A stretch of 64,000 nucleotides of DNA. Origin: Desulfopila aestuarii DSM 18488. Its GTDB lineage: Bacteria; Desulfobacterota; Desulfobulbia; Desulfobulbales; Desulfocapsaceae. Shown here in pieces: positions 26,485 through 36,727 of this stretch; the first letter of the stretch is position 1, and each line of letters begins with the position of its first letter. The notes under the pieces were generated by a model. The model had not been told where the DNA came from. It did not search any database and was given only the letters and a program-made list of their open reading frames with translations. The position numbers and the translations under genes are program-made. The DNA lies in NCBI RefSeq assembly GCF_900143695.1, contig NZ_FRFE01000006.1:62001-126000 (forward strand). Reading direction: 5' to 3'.

Positions 26485-27275
26485 TGTACTACACACCTGC
26501 GTAAAGCTTTTTCTATGTATCGTTATAGCGGTTAAAGCATGACATTCGGTCGATGCCTTTCCAAAATGAATGCCAGCCGGTTGATTTACCAGATGATAAT
26601 CACGATAGCAATTGATTATCAAAAAAAATTCCGGTATGTAGCTGAATTTACGTCCATGCACAGGTCAGGAACTACCAATTTCCTCAGTCCGAACCAACAG
26701 TTCTCACTGATATGTTTTTTTATTAAGAAAAGCAATTCCTATTACCAGAATTACCATGAAGCTTTGTTGGATTTTAAAACCTTCTAAGAGTTTCTATTGG
26801 ACATCACATGCTCCTCAACTGAACAATGGATGAGTGTGTATTTTTACTGAAAGGCTCTGCAGCAAACTCTCCTGAAACTCTCGCGGCTCACAATGATCTG
26901 AACAAAAAACATGGAACCACCGTATGGGAAGTACCATAACAACCCATTTCCGGTCAGGAAATCCACAGCTGGTACTTACGGTTTCTAACGCCAACTCCGC
27001 CAAAAGGTTGTTCGATTCTTTCCCTGTTACTTCTACCAACGCCAGGGCAGCAATGAAAAGTTCCAGACCCTTTGTGGGGCACGCCACACGTATTAAACGA
27101 CTGAGTGTAATGTTGCACAAACCTGACAAATTGAAACCACAGCCAAAACACTTGTTGCAATTACCAACAATCTTATTATTTCATTGCACACTGGTTTATG
27201 ATTTTTGGTCCAAAGTCTCATCAGTAACTGTCAATACATATCGCAGTATCACTATCACACGCACAGGTACAATTT
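26485..27275. other. Gene-poor region with a repeated 16-mer
   Basis: About 790 bases without a supported gene. A minus-strand frame of 104 codons (26815-27129) opens only at TTG, has no recognisable domain and changes character halfway, so it may be relic sequence. The 16-mer at 27109-27124 also occurs at 17041-17056. AT-rich sequence before 27276 probably holds the promoter of the GNAT-nitrilase gene. Confidence 0.45.
27109..27124. repeat. 16-base repeat (second copy at 17041-17056)
   Basis: AATGTTGCACAAACCT is identical at both places, and GACTG lies five bases before it in both, giving 21 of 26 matching positions. It may be a relic mobile-element end or a shared binding site. Confidence 0.45.
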
Positions 27276-28811
27276 ATGTCCAATGATATCGATCACAAAC
27301 TCAAAGTCAGACACCTTCATCTTGGTGATTACGACGCACTCCGCGAAATAAGTGCCAGAGTATATAAAGGAGTCTCCGGACCATGGACGGAAAAAACTTT
27401 CCGTGAACTCATTGAAACCTTCCCGGAAGGCCAGGTCTGCATCGAAGATCACGGTAAACTTGTGGCCGTGGCTTTCTCATTGATCATAGATTTCAGTCTA
27501 TTTGGTGACAACCACACCTATTCACAAGTCACAGCTAACGGTACCTAAACCACCCATGATCCTGAAGGCGATTATCTTTATGGCATAGAGGTCATCGTTG
27601 ACCCGAATTACCAGGGTATGCGCCTTGGCCGACGACTCTATGATGCGCGGAAAGAGCTGGCCGAAAACCTTAACCTGAAAGGTATTCTCCTTGGCGGCCG
27701 CATTCCCGGCTACCACAAATATTCTACCAAGATGTCACCTCAGCAATACATCGTCGCGGTGAAAAAGAAGGAAGTGTATGACCGGGTACTCACCTTCCAG
27801 ATGTCGAATGACTTTCATGTCCGCAATCTGCTTGATGATTATTGGCCTGAAGACCATCACTCACGCGGCTACGCCGTTCTGCTTGAGTGGATCAATATTT
27901 ACTACCAGAAAAAAACCAAGCTTATCGGCAGAACGCAGTCAATAGCCAGAATCGGCGTGGTGCAGTGGCAGATGCGTCGCTTTGATTCATTTGACGACTT
28001 CATGCAGCAGGTTGAGTTTTTTGTCGATACCGTCAGCGACTATCAATCCGATATCGTACTGTTTCCCGAATTATTCAATGCTCCGCTCATCCATACATAC
28101 GAGGGCAATAATTCGATGGAGGCTATGCGCATGCTGGCCGGTTATACTGATCAATTGCGTCAGGCAATGACAGAGATGGCCCTCGGCTACAATATTAACA
28201 TCATCACCGGCAGCGTTCCGCAAATACGTGAAGATGGAAAACTCTATAACGTCAGCTACCTCTGTCGCCGCGACGGCACCTGGGACTACCAGTCAAAACT
28301 GCATATCACCCCGGATGAAGACCGTCACTGGGGCTTTTCAGGTGGCCATGACCTGAAAGTATTCGACACCGACGTCGGCAAAATCGGCATTTTGATCTGC
28401 TTCGATGTCGAATTCCCAGAGCTTGCAAGACTACAGGTGGAAAAAGGCATGAAAATGCTGTTTGTCCCCTTCTGGACCGATACCAAAACAGGATATCAGC
28501 GAGTGCGGCGCTGCGCCCAGGCCAGGGCAATAGAAAACGAATGCTTTGTTGCCATCTCCGGTTCCGTCGGCAACATTCCCAAAGTTGAGACGATGGGGAT
28601 TCAATACTCGCAGGCAGCAGTCTTTACGCCTTCAGACTTTGCCTTCCCCCATGATGCCATTGCCTCTGAGGCAACCCCTGGCATTGAAACAACCCTTATA
28701 ACCGACCTCGACCTCGACCTGATTAAGGAACTCCGCCAGCAAGGCAGTGTAAGGAACGCACTCAGCAGGCGTACGGATCTGTACGAACTGCGTTGGAAAG
28801 GAAAAGAGTAA
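27276..28811 (+). pseudogene. GNAT acetyltransferase-nitrilase fusion interrupted by an in-frame TAA
   Basis: Reading one frame from ATG 27276 to 28811 gives 511 codons of a two-domain protein like Bacillus YhcX: a GNAT domain (about 1-200) then a carbon-nitrogen hydrolase (about 225-505). A single TAA at 27546-27548 cuts it after 90 residues. The frame is not shifted: the GNAT fold resumes at once with THDPEGDYLYGIEV and the CoA loop YQGMRLGRRLYDARKEL. The nitrilase triad is intact (Glu in LFPELFNAP, Lys in QSKLHITPDE, Cys in ILICFDVEFPELA). Re-initiation at ATG 27618 would give a 397-residue protein with half a GNAT domain and a complete nitrilase. Everything else is clean, so this is a very recent nonsense mutation or a base-calling error. 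Confidence 0.85.
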
Positions 28812-28817
28812 TAACGA

Positions 28818-28845
28818 TTTTGGGGCTGTAACATCAGCCCCCAAA
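28818..28845. terminator. GC-rich hairpin between convergent genes
   Basis: TTTTGGGGCTG, loop, CAGCCCCCAAA forms a stem of at least seven GC-rich pairs flanked by short T and A runs, between the nitrilase gene and mgtE. It may act as a bidirectional terminator. The U-runs are short, so confidence is moderate. Confidence 0.5.
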
Positions 28846-28847
28846 TA

Positions 28848-30212
28848 TCATGAGCCAATTATCTTCGGCAGCACCGCCGAGGCAAAACTCAAAACGAAAA
28901 AGAAACCGCACATATCGGTGACGGTGGTCAGAAGCGGGCTCGAGACCAGGGCAGGATCAAGCTTGAGCCTCTTAAGGACAAGCGGTAGCATACCGCCAAG
29001 AAGAACAGAAACCAGGGTATTGGCAGCCAGTGCGCCACCGACGACCACCCCAAGCCAGATATTACCTTGCCACAACCAGGCAATGGCTCCCAACAGCAGG
29101 CCAAGCACCAGGCCATTCAGTACGCCTACCCTTGCCTCTTTAGCCAGTACCCACAGCAGCTCACTCGGCCGCACCAGGCCAAGCGAAAGCTCACGCATCG
29201 AAACCGCAACGGCCTGATTTCCCGAACAACCCGACATATCGCTCACCATTGGCAAAAACACAGCAAGGGTGATTGCGGCAGCAAGCGTGTCTTGATACAT
29301 GGCGATAACCGAGGCGGCGATGACATTGAGCAGTATATTCATCGTCAACCACGCGAGTCTGCGCCCTGATCGCGACAACAACCCCATGGTACGGAATTCC
29401 TCGCCGCCAATAATACCGGAAAGACGAAGGAAGGTTCTGGTTTTTTGTTTGCTGACCTCTTCTTCGACAGCTCCCGGCAATACAACACCGACCATCCTAT
29501 CATCTTCATCGACAACAGGAACACCCAAAAACTCATGTTCCTCGAAAAAGTCTCTCAACTTTTTCAGCGGGGTTGTGTCCTTCACGCGCAATGGGGAAGG
29601 AATCATGAGAGCTGCAAGTTGAGTTGTACGGCGTGGAAAGAGCAGGTCATGCATGCGCAGCACGCCAATCAACCGCTCATCTTTATCCACCACATAGAAA
29701 TACTGCACATGATAGTCAGCATACTCTTCTCGATTCTGGTGAAGATCATCCAGCAGATCCTGAATCGTATCATCGGCCTTATAGGCAAGATACTCCGAGA
29801 TCATCAGACCACCTGCGCAATCCGGCTCATACTCGAGGAATTTTCTGGCTTCCTCGGCATCCTCCTGATCCATCCGATTGAGAATGGCCTGACTTGCTTC
29901 CTCGTCCATTTCCGCCAAAACGTCGACGAGGTGATCAGAGTCCAGCTCTTCCAAAATGGCTGCCGCCTGCCCTATATCCATCTCCTCGACCATTTCAGCG
30001 GCCTGGACTTCTGGAATATCTTCTATAACCTCAGCGGCGTCTTCCGGACTCAGAATGGACAAGAGGCGTTGCTGCTCTTCAGAAGTAAGGCGGGAAATGG
30101 CCCTTGCGGTTTCAGGCGGACTGAGAGTATCGATATAATCGATAAGTTCAGCGCTGTTTCCGGCGCTAACCAGTTTACTGAGAACTTCCCATGAAGTCAT
30201 AATATCCTGCAT
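28848..30212 (-). CDS. mgtE: MgtE magnesium transporter
   Basis: A 454-residue Mg2+ channel/transporter. It has the N-terminal superhelical domain (about 20-130) with the repeated acidic pattern EEQQRLLSILSPEDAAEVIE, two CBS domains (about 140-255, including MIPSPLRV and FLGVPVVDEDDRMVGVV) that gate the pore by binding Mg2+, a plug helix and five membrane helices (about 285-450). The pore-lining Asp is in LTTVTDMCGFF. The length matches the family. It is monocistronic by spacing. No M-box riboswitch was seen upstream. Confidence 0.94.
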   Translation of the reverse strand: MQDIMTSWEVLSKLVSAGNSAELIDYIDTLSPPETARAISRLTSEEQQRLLSILSPEDAAEVIEDIPEVQAAEMVEEMDIGQAAAILEELDSDHLVDVLAEMDEEASQAILNRMDQEDAEEARKFLEYEPDCAGGLMISEYLAYKADDTIQDLLDDLHQNREEYADYHVQYFYVVDKDERLIGVLRMHDLLFPRRTTQLAALMIPSPLRVKDTTPLKKLRDFFEEHEFLGVPVVDEDDRMVGVVLPGAVEEEVSKQKTRTFLRLSGIIGGEEFRTMGLLSRSGRRLAWLTMNILLNVIAASVIAMYQDTLAAAITLAVFLPMVSDMSGCSGNQAVAVSMRELSLGLVRPSELLWVLAKEARVGVLNGLVLGLLLGAIAWLWQGNIWLGVVVGGALAANTLVSVLLGGMLPLVLKRLKLDPALVSSPLLTTVTDMCGFFFVLSFASAVLPKIIGS

Positions 30213-30356
30213 GGCAACCTCCGGCTCATGGCGTAGAAAGGAACAGGGATAAGAAACGGCGATACTACTCCTGTGCCAGTCTCACTTCAAGCACAAACCG
30301 GAGCATTATTCGAACGCAAGGATGAATATTTGATGAAGAGGTATTCTTGCTGGCTT

Positions 30357-30893
30357 CTATTTGAGATACCAACCGGCCACGGTATCATAGTCGATTTTCT
30401 CCAGCTGGGGAAAACCTGATTGCCCGTCAGAAATGATGACAAGATCAGCCCGCTCGAGTTGGGCGATCGCACGCGGCTTAACCTGACCTGCTGCGGCCTT
30501 TACTACAATGAGAAGAGCCGGATCGACGACATCACCAAGACTGTTTGACTCACAAATGATAGCTGCCTCTTCGGGAATCGTATTCAGAAATTCTTGAAAA
30601 CCCTTTTCTATTCCTGAACCATCGCTTCGAAGATAAAAAACCCGTTTGGCTCCAGCCCGCAGCATGCGGATAGTATCTTTGTTACCGACTTGCCTGGACT
30701 CTTCTGCAAGTTGGCCAAGTGAAGAACAATCACCACCATGATCACCATGGTATATCTCCTCATCCGGGTGGATCGCAGAGACCTTCAGAGCGTAAATATC
30801 CGTTTGAAGCGATAGCTTGGCAATCAACCGGCAGACGAACTCAGTTTTGCCGACGTTGCGACCTGTTCCACCGACAATGAGAAGATTTTTCAT
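30357..30893 (-). CDS. MobB-like P-loop GTPase
   Basis: A 178-residue NTPase. ATG 30893 is preferred over an upstream GTG because the P-loop (LLIVGGTGRNVGKTEFVCRL) starts right after it and GGAAA precedes it. The fold matches the MobB family of SIMIBI GTPases used in molybdenum-cofactor nucleotide addition: Walker A, the KVSAIHPDEE region and a C-terminal ADLVIISDGQSGFPQLEKID strand-loop. No other molybdopterin gene is nearby, so a metallo-cofactor or GTP-dependent chaperone role is likely but not certain. Confidence 0.72.
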   Translation of the reverse strand: MKNLLIVGGTGRNVGKTEFVCRLIAKLSLQTDIYALKVSAIHPDEEIYHGDHGGDCSSLGQLAEESRQVGNKDTIRMLRAGAKRVFYLRSDGSGIEKGFQEFLNTIPEEAAIICESNSLGDVVDPALLIVVKAAAGQVKPRAIAQLERADLVIISDGQSGFPQLEKIDYDTVAGWYLK

Positions 30894-31138
30894 AGCATTT
30901 CCGAAACCAATATTCACTGCATGCAGGTTTACTAAGGCATCTGAGACCCCGCCATACTACCACATTTGGAGCGAACAATGTCGCAATACTTATGGGAATT
31001 TTTAAGAGAATTAAGTTGATTTTCTAAAAATGAATCCGTAGCGCTGGGCAATTACAGTGGTGATACCAACTTCATTGGGAACGACTTCGGTAGGATGGCT
31101 TATGTGGACACGTGTTACTAAAGCGCTTCAATTGCAGC

Positions 31139-31498
31139 TTATGGTTCAGTAATCTGAACAAACCGACTCATGACTTCCAGCAATTCCTCTTTACTGAACG
31201 GTTTGGCAATTACTGCATCAAAATTGGAATTCTCAAATAGCCAAGGTGTGCCGGACATAGCAATTACAGGGAGTGATTGATCGACCTTGACTTTTACATA
31301 GTTTAAGAGGTCACCTCCTGACATTCCAGGCATTTTAATATCGGTAAGAATCAAATCATATGTGGTCTTGAGAATTTTATGAATCCCTTCCTCACCACTT
31401 TCAGCCACATCAACCGCAAAATCAAACTTTGTTAAAATTCGATGCAGCAACGATAGTATTGCCTTTTCATCATCAACAATGAGGATCTTGATAGCCAA
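31139..31498 (-). CDS. Single-domain response regulator (receiver only), TTG start
   Basis: A 119-residue CheY-like protein with VDDEKAILS, phospho-acceptor Asp in LILTDIKMPGMSG, Ser/Thr position in VIAMSGTP and Lys in VIAKPFSKEE. The frame is open to 31609, but the extra residues are not receiver-like. TTG 31498 sits at the natural N-terminus (LAIKILIVDDE) with ATAGGTA about six bases upstream, which decides the start. No output domain. It lies 137 bases from the PAS-LuxR gene on the same strand and may share a transcript. Confidence 0.85.
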   Translation of the reverse strand: MAIKILIVDDEKAILSLLHRILTKFDFAVDVAESGEEGIHKILKTTYDLILTDIKMPGMSGGDLLNYVKVKVDQSLPVIAMSGTPWLFENSNFDAVIAKPFSKEELLEVMSRFVQITEP

Positions 31499-31634
31499 AT
31501 TTTTACCTATCCATTTCAAGCAGTTATTTCTGCAAATCCATGTTGCTGTCACTAACCAAGCAATTAGACAACAAACAAATTCGGCAGTCAACACTTGACG
31601 AAACCCCATTTTATACGTAGATGAAATACGTGTT

Positions 31635-33563
31635 TTAGAGGTGTAGCAGATAGGTTTTCAGGTTAACTTTATTGTTTGTGAGATGAAGTTTTTTCCGGAT
31701 GTTTTCACGATGGGTATCGACAGTTCTTTTCGAACAGTTGAGAGTTTGAGCGATCTCCTTGTTGGTGAGCCCCTGCTTTATCATAGTGGCTATCTGAATT
31801 TCAGATTGTGTGAGTCGCATCATTGAATTGGATAGTTTTTTTACGAATGGATCAACTATTTCTGTAAGATTTTCTTCAATAATATTGATCAAATTCTGTT
31901 GATTTGCATTTAAATCCGTATATTTCAACCTATTAAGGAATGGCATAATCATCAATTCATAGTTTGAAAATATGTTTTCTTCGATTTTCTTACTATCCTC
32001 TTCTCTTTTCTTGAGCAACACATCTAAAGCAGTATTGATATCTTTGAGCTGCTCATATGCATCTCTCTGTTTGGTAATATCTTCTATTGAACCTTCAATA
32101 TATCCATTTTCCGGATATATTGTTGCAGAAAATCTTACCCAAATAGATACCCCGTCACGTCGGACAATTTGAGCCTCATACCCCCTGACAGATCCTTTTT
32201 TCACTAATAAATCGATCATTTTTTTGCGTGACTTCTGGTCAACCCAAGATCTGCCTGGATGAAAATGACCTATGCATTCCCTGACATTTGGGTATCCTGC
32301 CATTTTTGCATATTCTTCATTTGCATCAATTAATTGGCCATCAGAAATTCTGGTACGGAACAATGCGACTTGTGCCTCATTGAAAATTTTTCTATACTTT
32401 TCTTCACTTTCTCGAAGAGCATCCTCTGCTTTTTTTCGTTCAGTGAGGTCTTTGATGAGAGTATAGCCGATACGCCTGCCATACGATTCAACAGAAAATG
32501 CTTCCAATTCGACAGGGAATATAGTGTTGTCTTTCTTTTTATGCCATCGAATCTCTACATTCAACCTACCACTATTTTTTATGATTTCAGATGCTTTAAC
32601 AGACTCACTGACTTCGCTGCTGAGCGCAAGACAATTCATTCCTACGAGCTCATCATAATTAAAACCATATATCTCAGTCATTGCTGGATTAGCATCAAGA
32701 ATAATCAGTGTTTCCTGGTCATAGATGAAAATACCGTTCTCATTCTTGTCAAACAGTGATCGATATTTTCTTTCGCTTTCCTCCAAAGCATTCTGAATCT
32801 CTTTCAGTTCAGTTATATCGTAACTCAGTACAACCATACCGACGACCCGTTTATGATCATCAAACTCGGGAACAAGGTTAACTTTTAATGAACGCCTGCC
32901 ATCTTTGAAATCATATGATTGTAAAAACGATACCGTTTTTCCTTGTTTAACATCTTGAATATAATTCAATGCAACATCATAGTGTCTTGAGCCGATTATT
33001 TCCTTAATGTGTTTACCAATAATATTTTGCCTCGGTATACCATAGGACTCCTCATATTTTTTATTGACAAATTCATATCGCAAGTCATCCATTCCAACAT
33101 ACGCAATAAAAGCCACAGAATTATCTGTTACAATTTGAAATTGCGACTCATGGTCTCTGAGCTTTTTCTCTACATTTTTTCGGAAGGTAATATCATCAAA
33201 GGTGACAGCAAAGTGAAACTTTTCAGGACAATATGCAGATATATAATACCATCGTTTAAGAGGCTCGAAATATCTTTCAAAAACAACCGGCTTGCCTGTC
33301 AATGCCACCTTGCCATAAACACCAATCCAGTCAAATTCGATGGTTGCTATTTCTGGAATGGCTTCTGTCACTCTCTTACCAATAATGTCTGTTCTTTTAA
33401 GACCGGTAAACCTTTCAAAGGCTTTGTTCACCGATAAAAATTCATAGTCGACTGGCTCGCCATCTTTGTTGGTAATTATTTTGTGATACGCGAAGCCACT
33501 TACCATATTATCAAATAGTAGATGGTATCTGCTTTCTTCACTTATCGCTGCCGAGTCTGTCAT
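31635..33563 (-). CDS. Multi-PAS protein with LuxR-type DNA-binding domain
   Basis: A 642-residue cytoplasmic sensor-regulator. Four PAS domains run in tandem (about 12-130, 135-250, 262-380, 385-505), each ending in a PAC-like motif such as VTFDDITFRKNVEKKL. A short coiled linker (about 505-560) leads to a LuxR/GerE helix-turn-helix at the C-terminus (TMIKQGLTNKEIAQTLNCSK, RTVDTHRENIRKKL). There is no kinase or receiver domain, so signal sensing probably controls DNA binding directly, by a small ligand or redox cofactor in a PAS pocket. ATG 33563 has GAGGGG just upstream and is preferred to a TTG nine codons earlier. Confidence 0.88.
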   Translation of the reverse strand: MTDSAAISEESRYHLLFDNMVSGFAYHKIITNKDGEPVDYEFLSVNKAFERFTGLKRTDIIGKRVTEAIPEIATIEFDWIGVYGKVALTGKPVVFERYFEPLKRWYYISAYCPEKFHFAVTFDDITFRKNVEKKLRDHESQFQIVTDNSVAFIAYVGMDDLRYEFVNKKYEESYGIPRQNIIGKHIKEIIGSRHYDVALNYIQDVKQGKTVSFLQSYDFKDGRRSLKVNLVPEFDDHKRVVGMVVLSYDITELKEIQNALEESERKYRSLFDKNENGIFIYDQETLIILDANPAMTEIYGFNYDELVGMNCLALSSEVSESVKASEIIKNSGRLNVEIRWHKKKDNTIFPVELEAFSVESYGRRIGYTLIKDLTERKKAEDALRESEEKYRKIFNEAQVALFRTRISDGQLIDANEEYAKMAGYPNVRECIGHFHPGRSWVDQKSRKKMIDLLVKKGSVRGYEAQIVRRDGVSIWVRFSATIYPENGYIEGSIEDITKQRDAYEQLKDINTALDVLLKKREEDSKKIEENIFSNYELMIMPFLNRLKYTDLNANQQNLINIIEENLTEIVDPFVKKLSNSMMRLTQSEIQIATMIKQGLTNKEIAQTLNCSKRTVDTHRENIRKKLHLTNNKVNLKTYLLHL

Positions 33564-33787
33564 TTTCCCCTCAACCGAATAATTTATCAAAAAAAGACAA
33601 CCCTCAAAGGGTTCAAACTATCAAATTCATTCATCGTTATTGCCCGACCGTTTGTGACCCCAAGAGAAGAACCATCACAAAGGATCACATTTTTTTTACG
33701 TAAAATCTGCATGGATAGAATACAATACCACATCTTGGAAATCGACCGTCAACGTTTGTCAAACATCATTCACTTCGATCACCTGCC

Positions 33788-36727
33788 ATGACTCAGCAAA
33801 CTGTTTCCCGTAGATACAGGATTCTCGTGATGATCAGCGTACTGTTCATCTCCCTGGTTGTCCTCTTTGGTCTCTTCTTTAGACAATTTATTTACTGGCA
33901 GACCTCTAACCTCTTGATCGAGGAGTCGAAAAGGATTTTCAGCCGGATCAACAGAGAACTTGCCCAAAGTTATTTAACCACCCGGAAAACAATCGGCCAG
34001 GCGGTGCATATGCTTGCAGCAACCGACCTGCCAAACGCCAGCACTCTTGAAGAGCGACTTTCGTTTCTTCCGATCCTGCAGGCAGCTCTCACCCAGGAAC
34101 CCAACCTTACCGATCTGGAAGTCGGTTATGCTACGGGTGACTATTTTATCGTACGACCGCTGATCGATGACCATATGCGCAGACAGTTCAACGCACCTGA
34201 AGAAGCAACACTGGTTGTGGATAATATCGTTCGCCCGCCTTACGGCAAACCGCAGATGCAGCGCATTTGGATGAACGATAAGCTTTCCGAAATTGCCAGC
34301 ACCGAACCGGAACCAACCGACTATGATCCACGCCTTCGGCCCTGGTATATTGAAGCCATCAACTCCGACAAAGCAATCACCACCGCACCCTATCTGTTTC
34401 ATTTTGTACGCCAGATGGGTGTTACCATCGCCTTCATGCCTGAAGGCGAAAAAGCGGTTGTTGCCGGCGACGTCACCCTCTTCCATCTTTCCCAATTATT
34501 GGCCCAATACCAACTGACCCCGCGATCAGAGCTCATCCTTCTTGAAAAAACTGATAATGATTACCTGGTAGTTGCATATAGGGACCCACAAAAGCTGCTC
34601 ACTCAAATGAACGGCAATCCTGAACGGAGTAAAGTAATCAACCTGGACAGCGCCGTTATCAACCATGCCGCCAAGCTGCCCAACATTCTTGATCCTTTTG
34701 TACAATTTACCCTCAACGACGAGAATTGGCTGGGATCAACCAAAAAGCTCGATCTTCCTCAAGACAGTAATCTCTATCTCGTGATGCTCTCACCTGAAAA
34801 CGAACTGTTACTGGAAGCAAAAAGGATACGGGAACAAACCCTCAAATACTCGCTGGCAATGATTTTGCTCTCCATACCACTTACGTACCTACTCGCCAGA
34901 AAAATTTCGCGACCAATCCAACTCCTGGCGAATGAAACTTCACGTATCAGCCGTTTTGAATTTATAACAGACCCGCTTTCTCCTTCCACCATTACCGAGG
35001 TCGATGAATTAAGCCGCGCCATGACAATGATGGAGACCACCATCGGTCAGTTCCTTGCACTTATTAAATCATTGGCTGGAGAACATAACCTCGACCGACT
35101 TCTCGACCTTATCACCCAGGAAACGATGACCGCCTGCGAGGCTCGGGCAGCAATGACCTTTATCGTCAATGAAACCACGAAACAGCTGGAACCGAAAATA
35201 TTTCGCCAACACGGCGATGGGCCTGGGCAACAGATTACATTCACCAATATCGAACCGTTCCCGATTCAAGATGAAAGCGAGTTGCTGTGTATTCTCAAAA
35301 GCTGCAAGGGCAACATTTTTGCGGCCAACCGACTGGAAAAACTTGATGTTGTCATTGATCCACTCGGCCTCAGGAATCCGCAGGTATTCGTTCAGCCGCT
35401 TATCAATCGCCAGGGCGACAGCATCGGCCTTCTCGCCTTGGTATATGATGAAAGCGATGGCATCGAAACGCCAAAACAGCAAGGAAAAAGGGCTTTTATT
35501 GAGACACTGTCAGGCTTTGCAGCAGTGACCCTTGAAAGTCGCAGAATGCTCAAAATGCAAAAGGATCTGCTCGACTCATTTATTCAATTGCTGGCTGGGG
35601 CCATTGACTCCAAATCCCCCTACACAGGAGGTCACTGCCAACGTGTGCCGGTGTTAACGGAACTCTTGGCAAGAAAGGCATGTGAAGCCACAGATGGCCC
35701 TTTCGCCGGATTTTGCCTTACTGCTGAGGAATGGGAAGAAATCAGGATCGCCAGCTGGCTCCACGATTGCGGCAAAGTGACCACGCCCGAGTTTGTGGTG
35801 GACAAGGCTACCAAGCTTGAGACTATTTACGACCGTATTCATGAGATTCGCATGCGCTTTGAAGTGGCAAAACGCGAAGTTCAGGTTCGCTCCTGGCAGC
35901 AGATCGCCGAGGGCGGAGACAGGGAACAGATTCTCACCGACCTGGAACATGAATGGAATCTACTTGATGAGGAATACAGTTTTATAGCCGACTGCAACCT
36001 CGGTGGCGAATTTATGGATCAGGAGAAAATAGACCGCCTACAGCAGATAGCCACCCGCCACTGGATGCGCACTATTGACGACAGGATCGGCATTTCCTGG
36101 GAAGAACTGCAGCGTAAAGAACGCACCCCGGCGCACCCTCTGCCGGTCATGGAACCGATCCTTGCCGATCGGGACGACCACATTCACCTTCGCGGAGAAA
36201 ACGACAAAATCAACACTGACAATCCTTATGGTTTCAGGCTTGATGTCCCGGAATATCTTTACAATAAAGGGGAACTTTATAATCTCTCGATCCATAAGGG
36301 TACACTCACCGCCGAGGATCGTTATAAGATCAACGACCATATCGTCCAGTCGATTATCATGCTGAAGCAGTTGCCCTATCCGAAACATCTCGCCAATGTG
36401 CCGGATATCGCCGGAAGTCATCATGAAAAGATAGATGGTACCGGTTATCCGAGAATGCTGAAGGGCACTGAGATGTCGATTCCCGCGAGGATGATGGTCA
36501 TCGCCGACATTTTCGAAGCGCTCACCGCCTCCGACAGGCCTTATAAAAAGGCCAAACCAATAAGCGACGCCATCCGTATTCTTGCCCTGATGGAAAAAGA
36601 TCAACACATCGACCCTGATCTATTCCGGCTATTTCTTACGAGTGGTGCTTATCTGGAATACGCACGTGAATATCTGCAGCCCGAGCAGATCGACGAAGTT
36701 GATCTGACCCCTTACCTCAAGGCATGA
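33788..36727 (+). CDS. HD-GYP phosphodiesterase with Cache, HAMP and GAF domains
   Basis: A 979-residue membrane protein predicted to hydrolyse cyclic di-GMP. Helix 1 (about 11-33) and helix 2 (about 350-372) flank a periplasmic Cache-type sensor containing YDPRLRPWYIEA. A HAMP linker (about 372-425), a GAF domain (about 435-590) and an HD-GYP domain follow. HD-GYP residues are present: TGGHCQRV, WLHDCGKV, and HHEKIDGTGYP with the SDRPYKKAK tail. An insertion of roughly 160 residues separates the HD pair from the GYP motif, longer than in typical members. Its stop codon abuts the stop of the convergent permease gene, leaving no room for a separate terminator. Confidence 0.92.
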   Translation: MTQQTVSRRYRILVMISVLFISLVVLFGLFFRQFIYWQTSNLLIEESKRIFSRINRELAQSYLTTRKTIGQAVHMLAATDLPNASTLEERLSFLPILQAALTQEPNLTDLEVGYATGDYFIVRPLIDDHMRRQFNAPEEATLVVDNIVRPPYGKPQMQRIWMNDKLSEIASTEPEPTDYDPRLRPWYIEAINSDKAITTAPYLFHFVRQMGVTIAFMPEGEKAVVAGDVTLFHLSQLLAQYQLTPRSELILLEKTDNDYLVVAYRDPQKLLTQMNGNPERSKVINLDSAVINHAAKLPNILDPFVQFTLNDENWLGSTKKLDLPQDSNLYLVMLSPENELLLEAKRIREQTLKYSLAMILLSIPLTYLLARKISRPIQLLANETSRISRFEFITDPLSPSTITEVDELSRAMTMMETTIGQFLALIKSLAGEHNLDRLLDLITQETMTACEARAAMTFIVNETTKQLEPKIFRQHGDGPGQQITFTNIEPFPIQDESELLCILKSCKGNIFAANRLEKLDVVIDPLGLRNPQVFVQPLINRQGDSIGLLALVYDESDGIETPKQQGKRAFIETLSGFAAVTLESRRMLKMQKDLLDSFIQLLAGAIDSKSPYTGGHCQRVPVLTELLARKACEATDGPFAGFCLTAEEWEEIRIASWLHDCGKVTTPEFVVDKATKLETIYDRIHEIRMRFEVAKREVQVRSWQQIAEGGDREQILTDLEHEWNLLDEEYSFIADCNLGGEFMDQEKIDRLQQIATRHWMRTIDDRIGISWEELQRKERTPAHPLPVMEPILADRDDHIHLRGENDKINTDNPYGFRLDVPEYLYNKGELYNLSIHKGTLTAEDRYKINDHIVQSIIMLKQLPYPKHLANVPDIAGSHHEKIDGTGYPRMLKGTEMSIPARMMVIADIFEALTASDRPYKKAKPISDAIRILALMEKDQHIDPDLFRLFLTSGAYLEYAREYLQPEQIDEVDLTPYLKA

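Noticed and set aside
26815-27129. Minus-strand frame of 104 codons as a transposase or real gene
   Set aside because: It starts at TTG, has no DDE or HUH motif and no family resemblance that I can defend; left as part of the gene-poor region.
27546-27548. Recoding (selenocysteine or pyrrolysine) at the interrupted GNAT-nitrilase gene
   Set aside because: The codon is TAA; selenocysteine uses TGA and pyrrolysine TAG. No SECIS-like hairpin follows.
29445-30194. Plus-strand open frame (249 codons)
   Set aside because: Antisense to mgtE; its apparent composition follows the mgtE codons.
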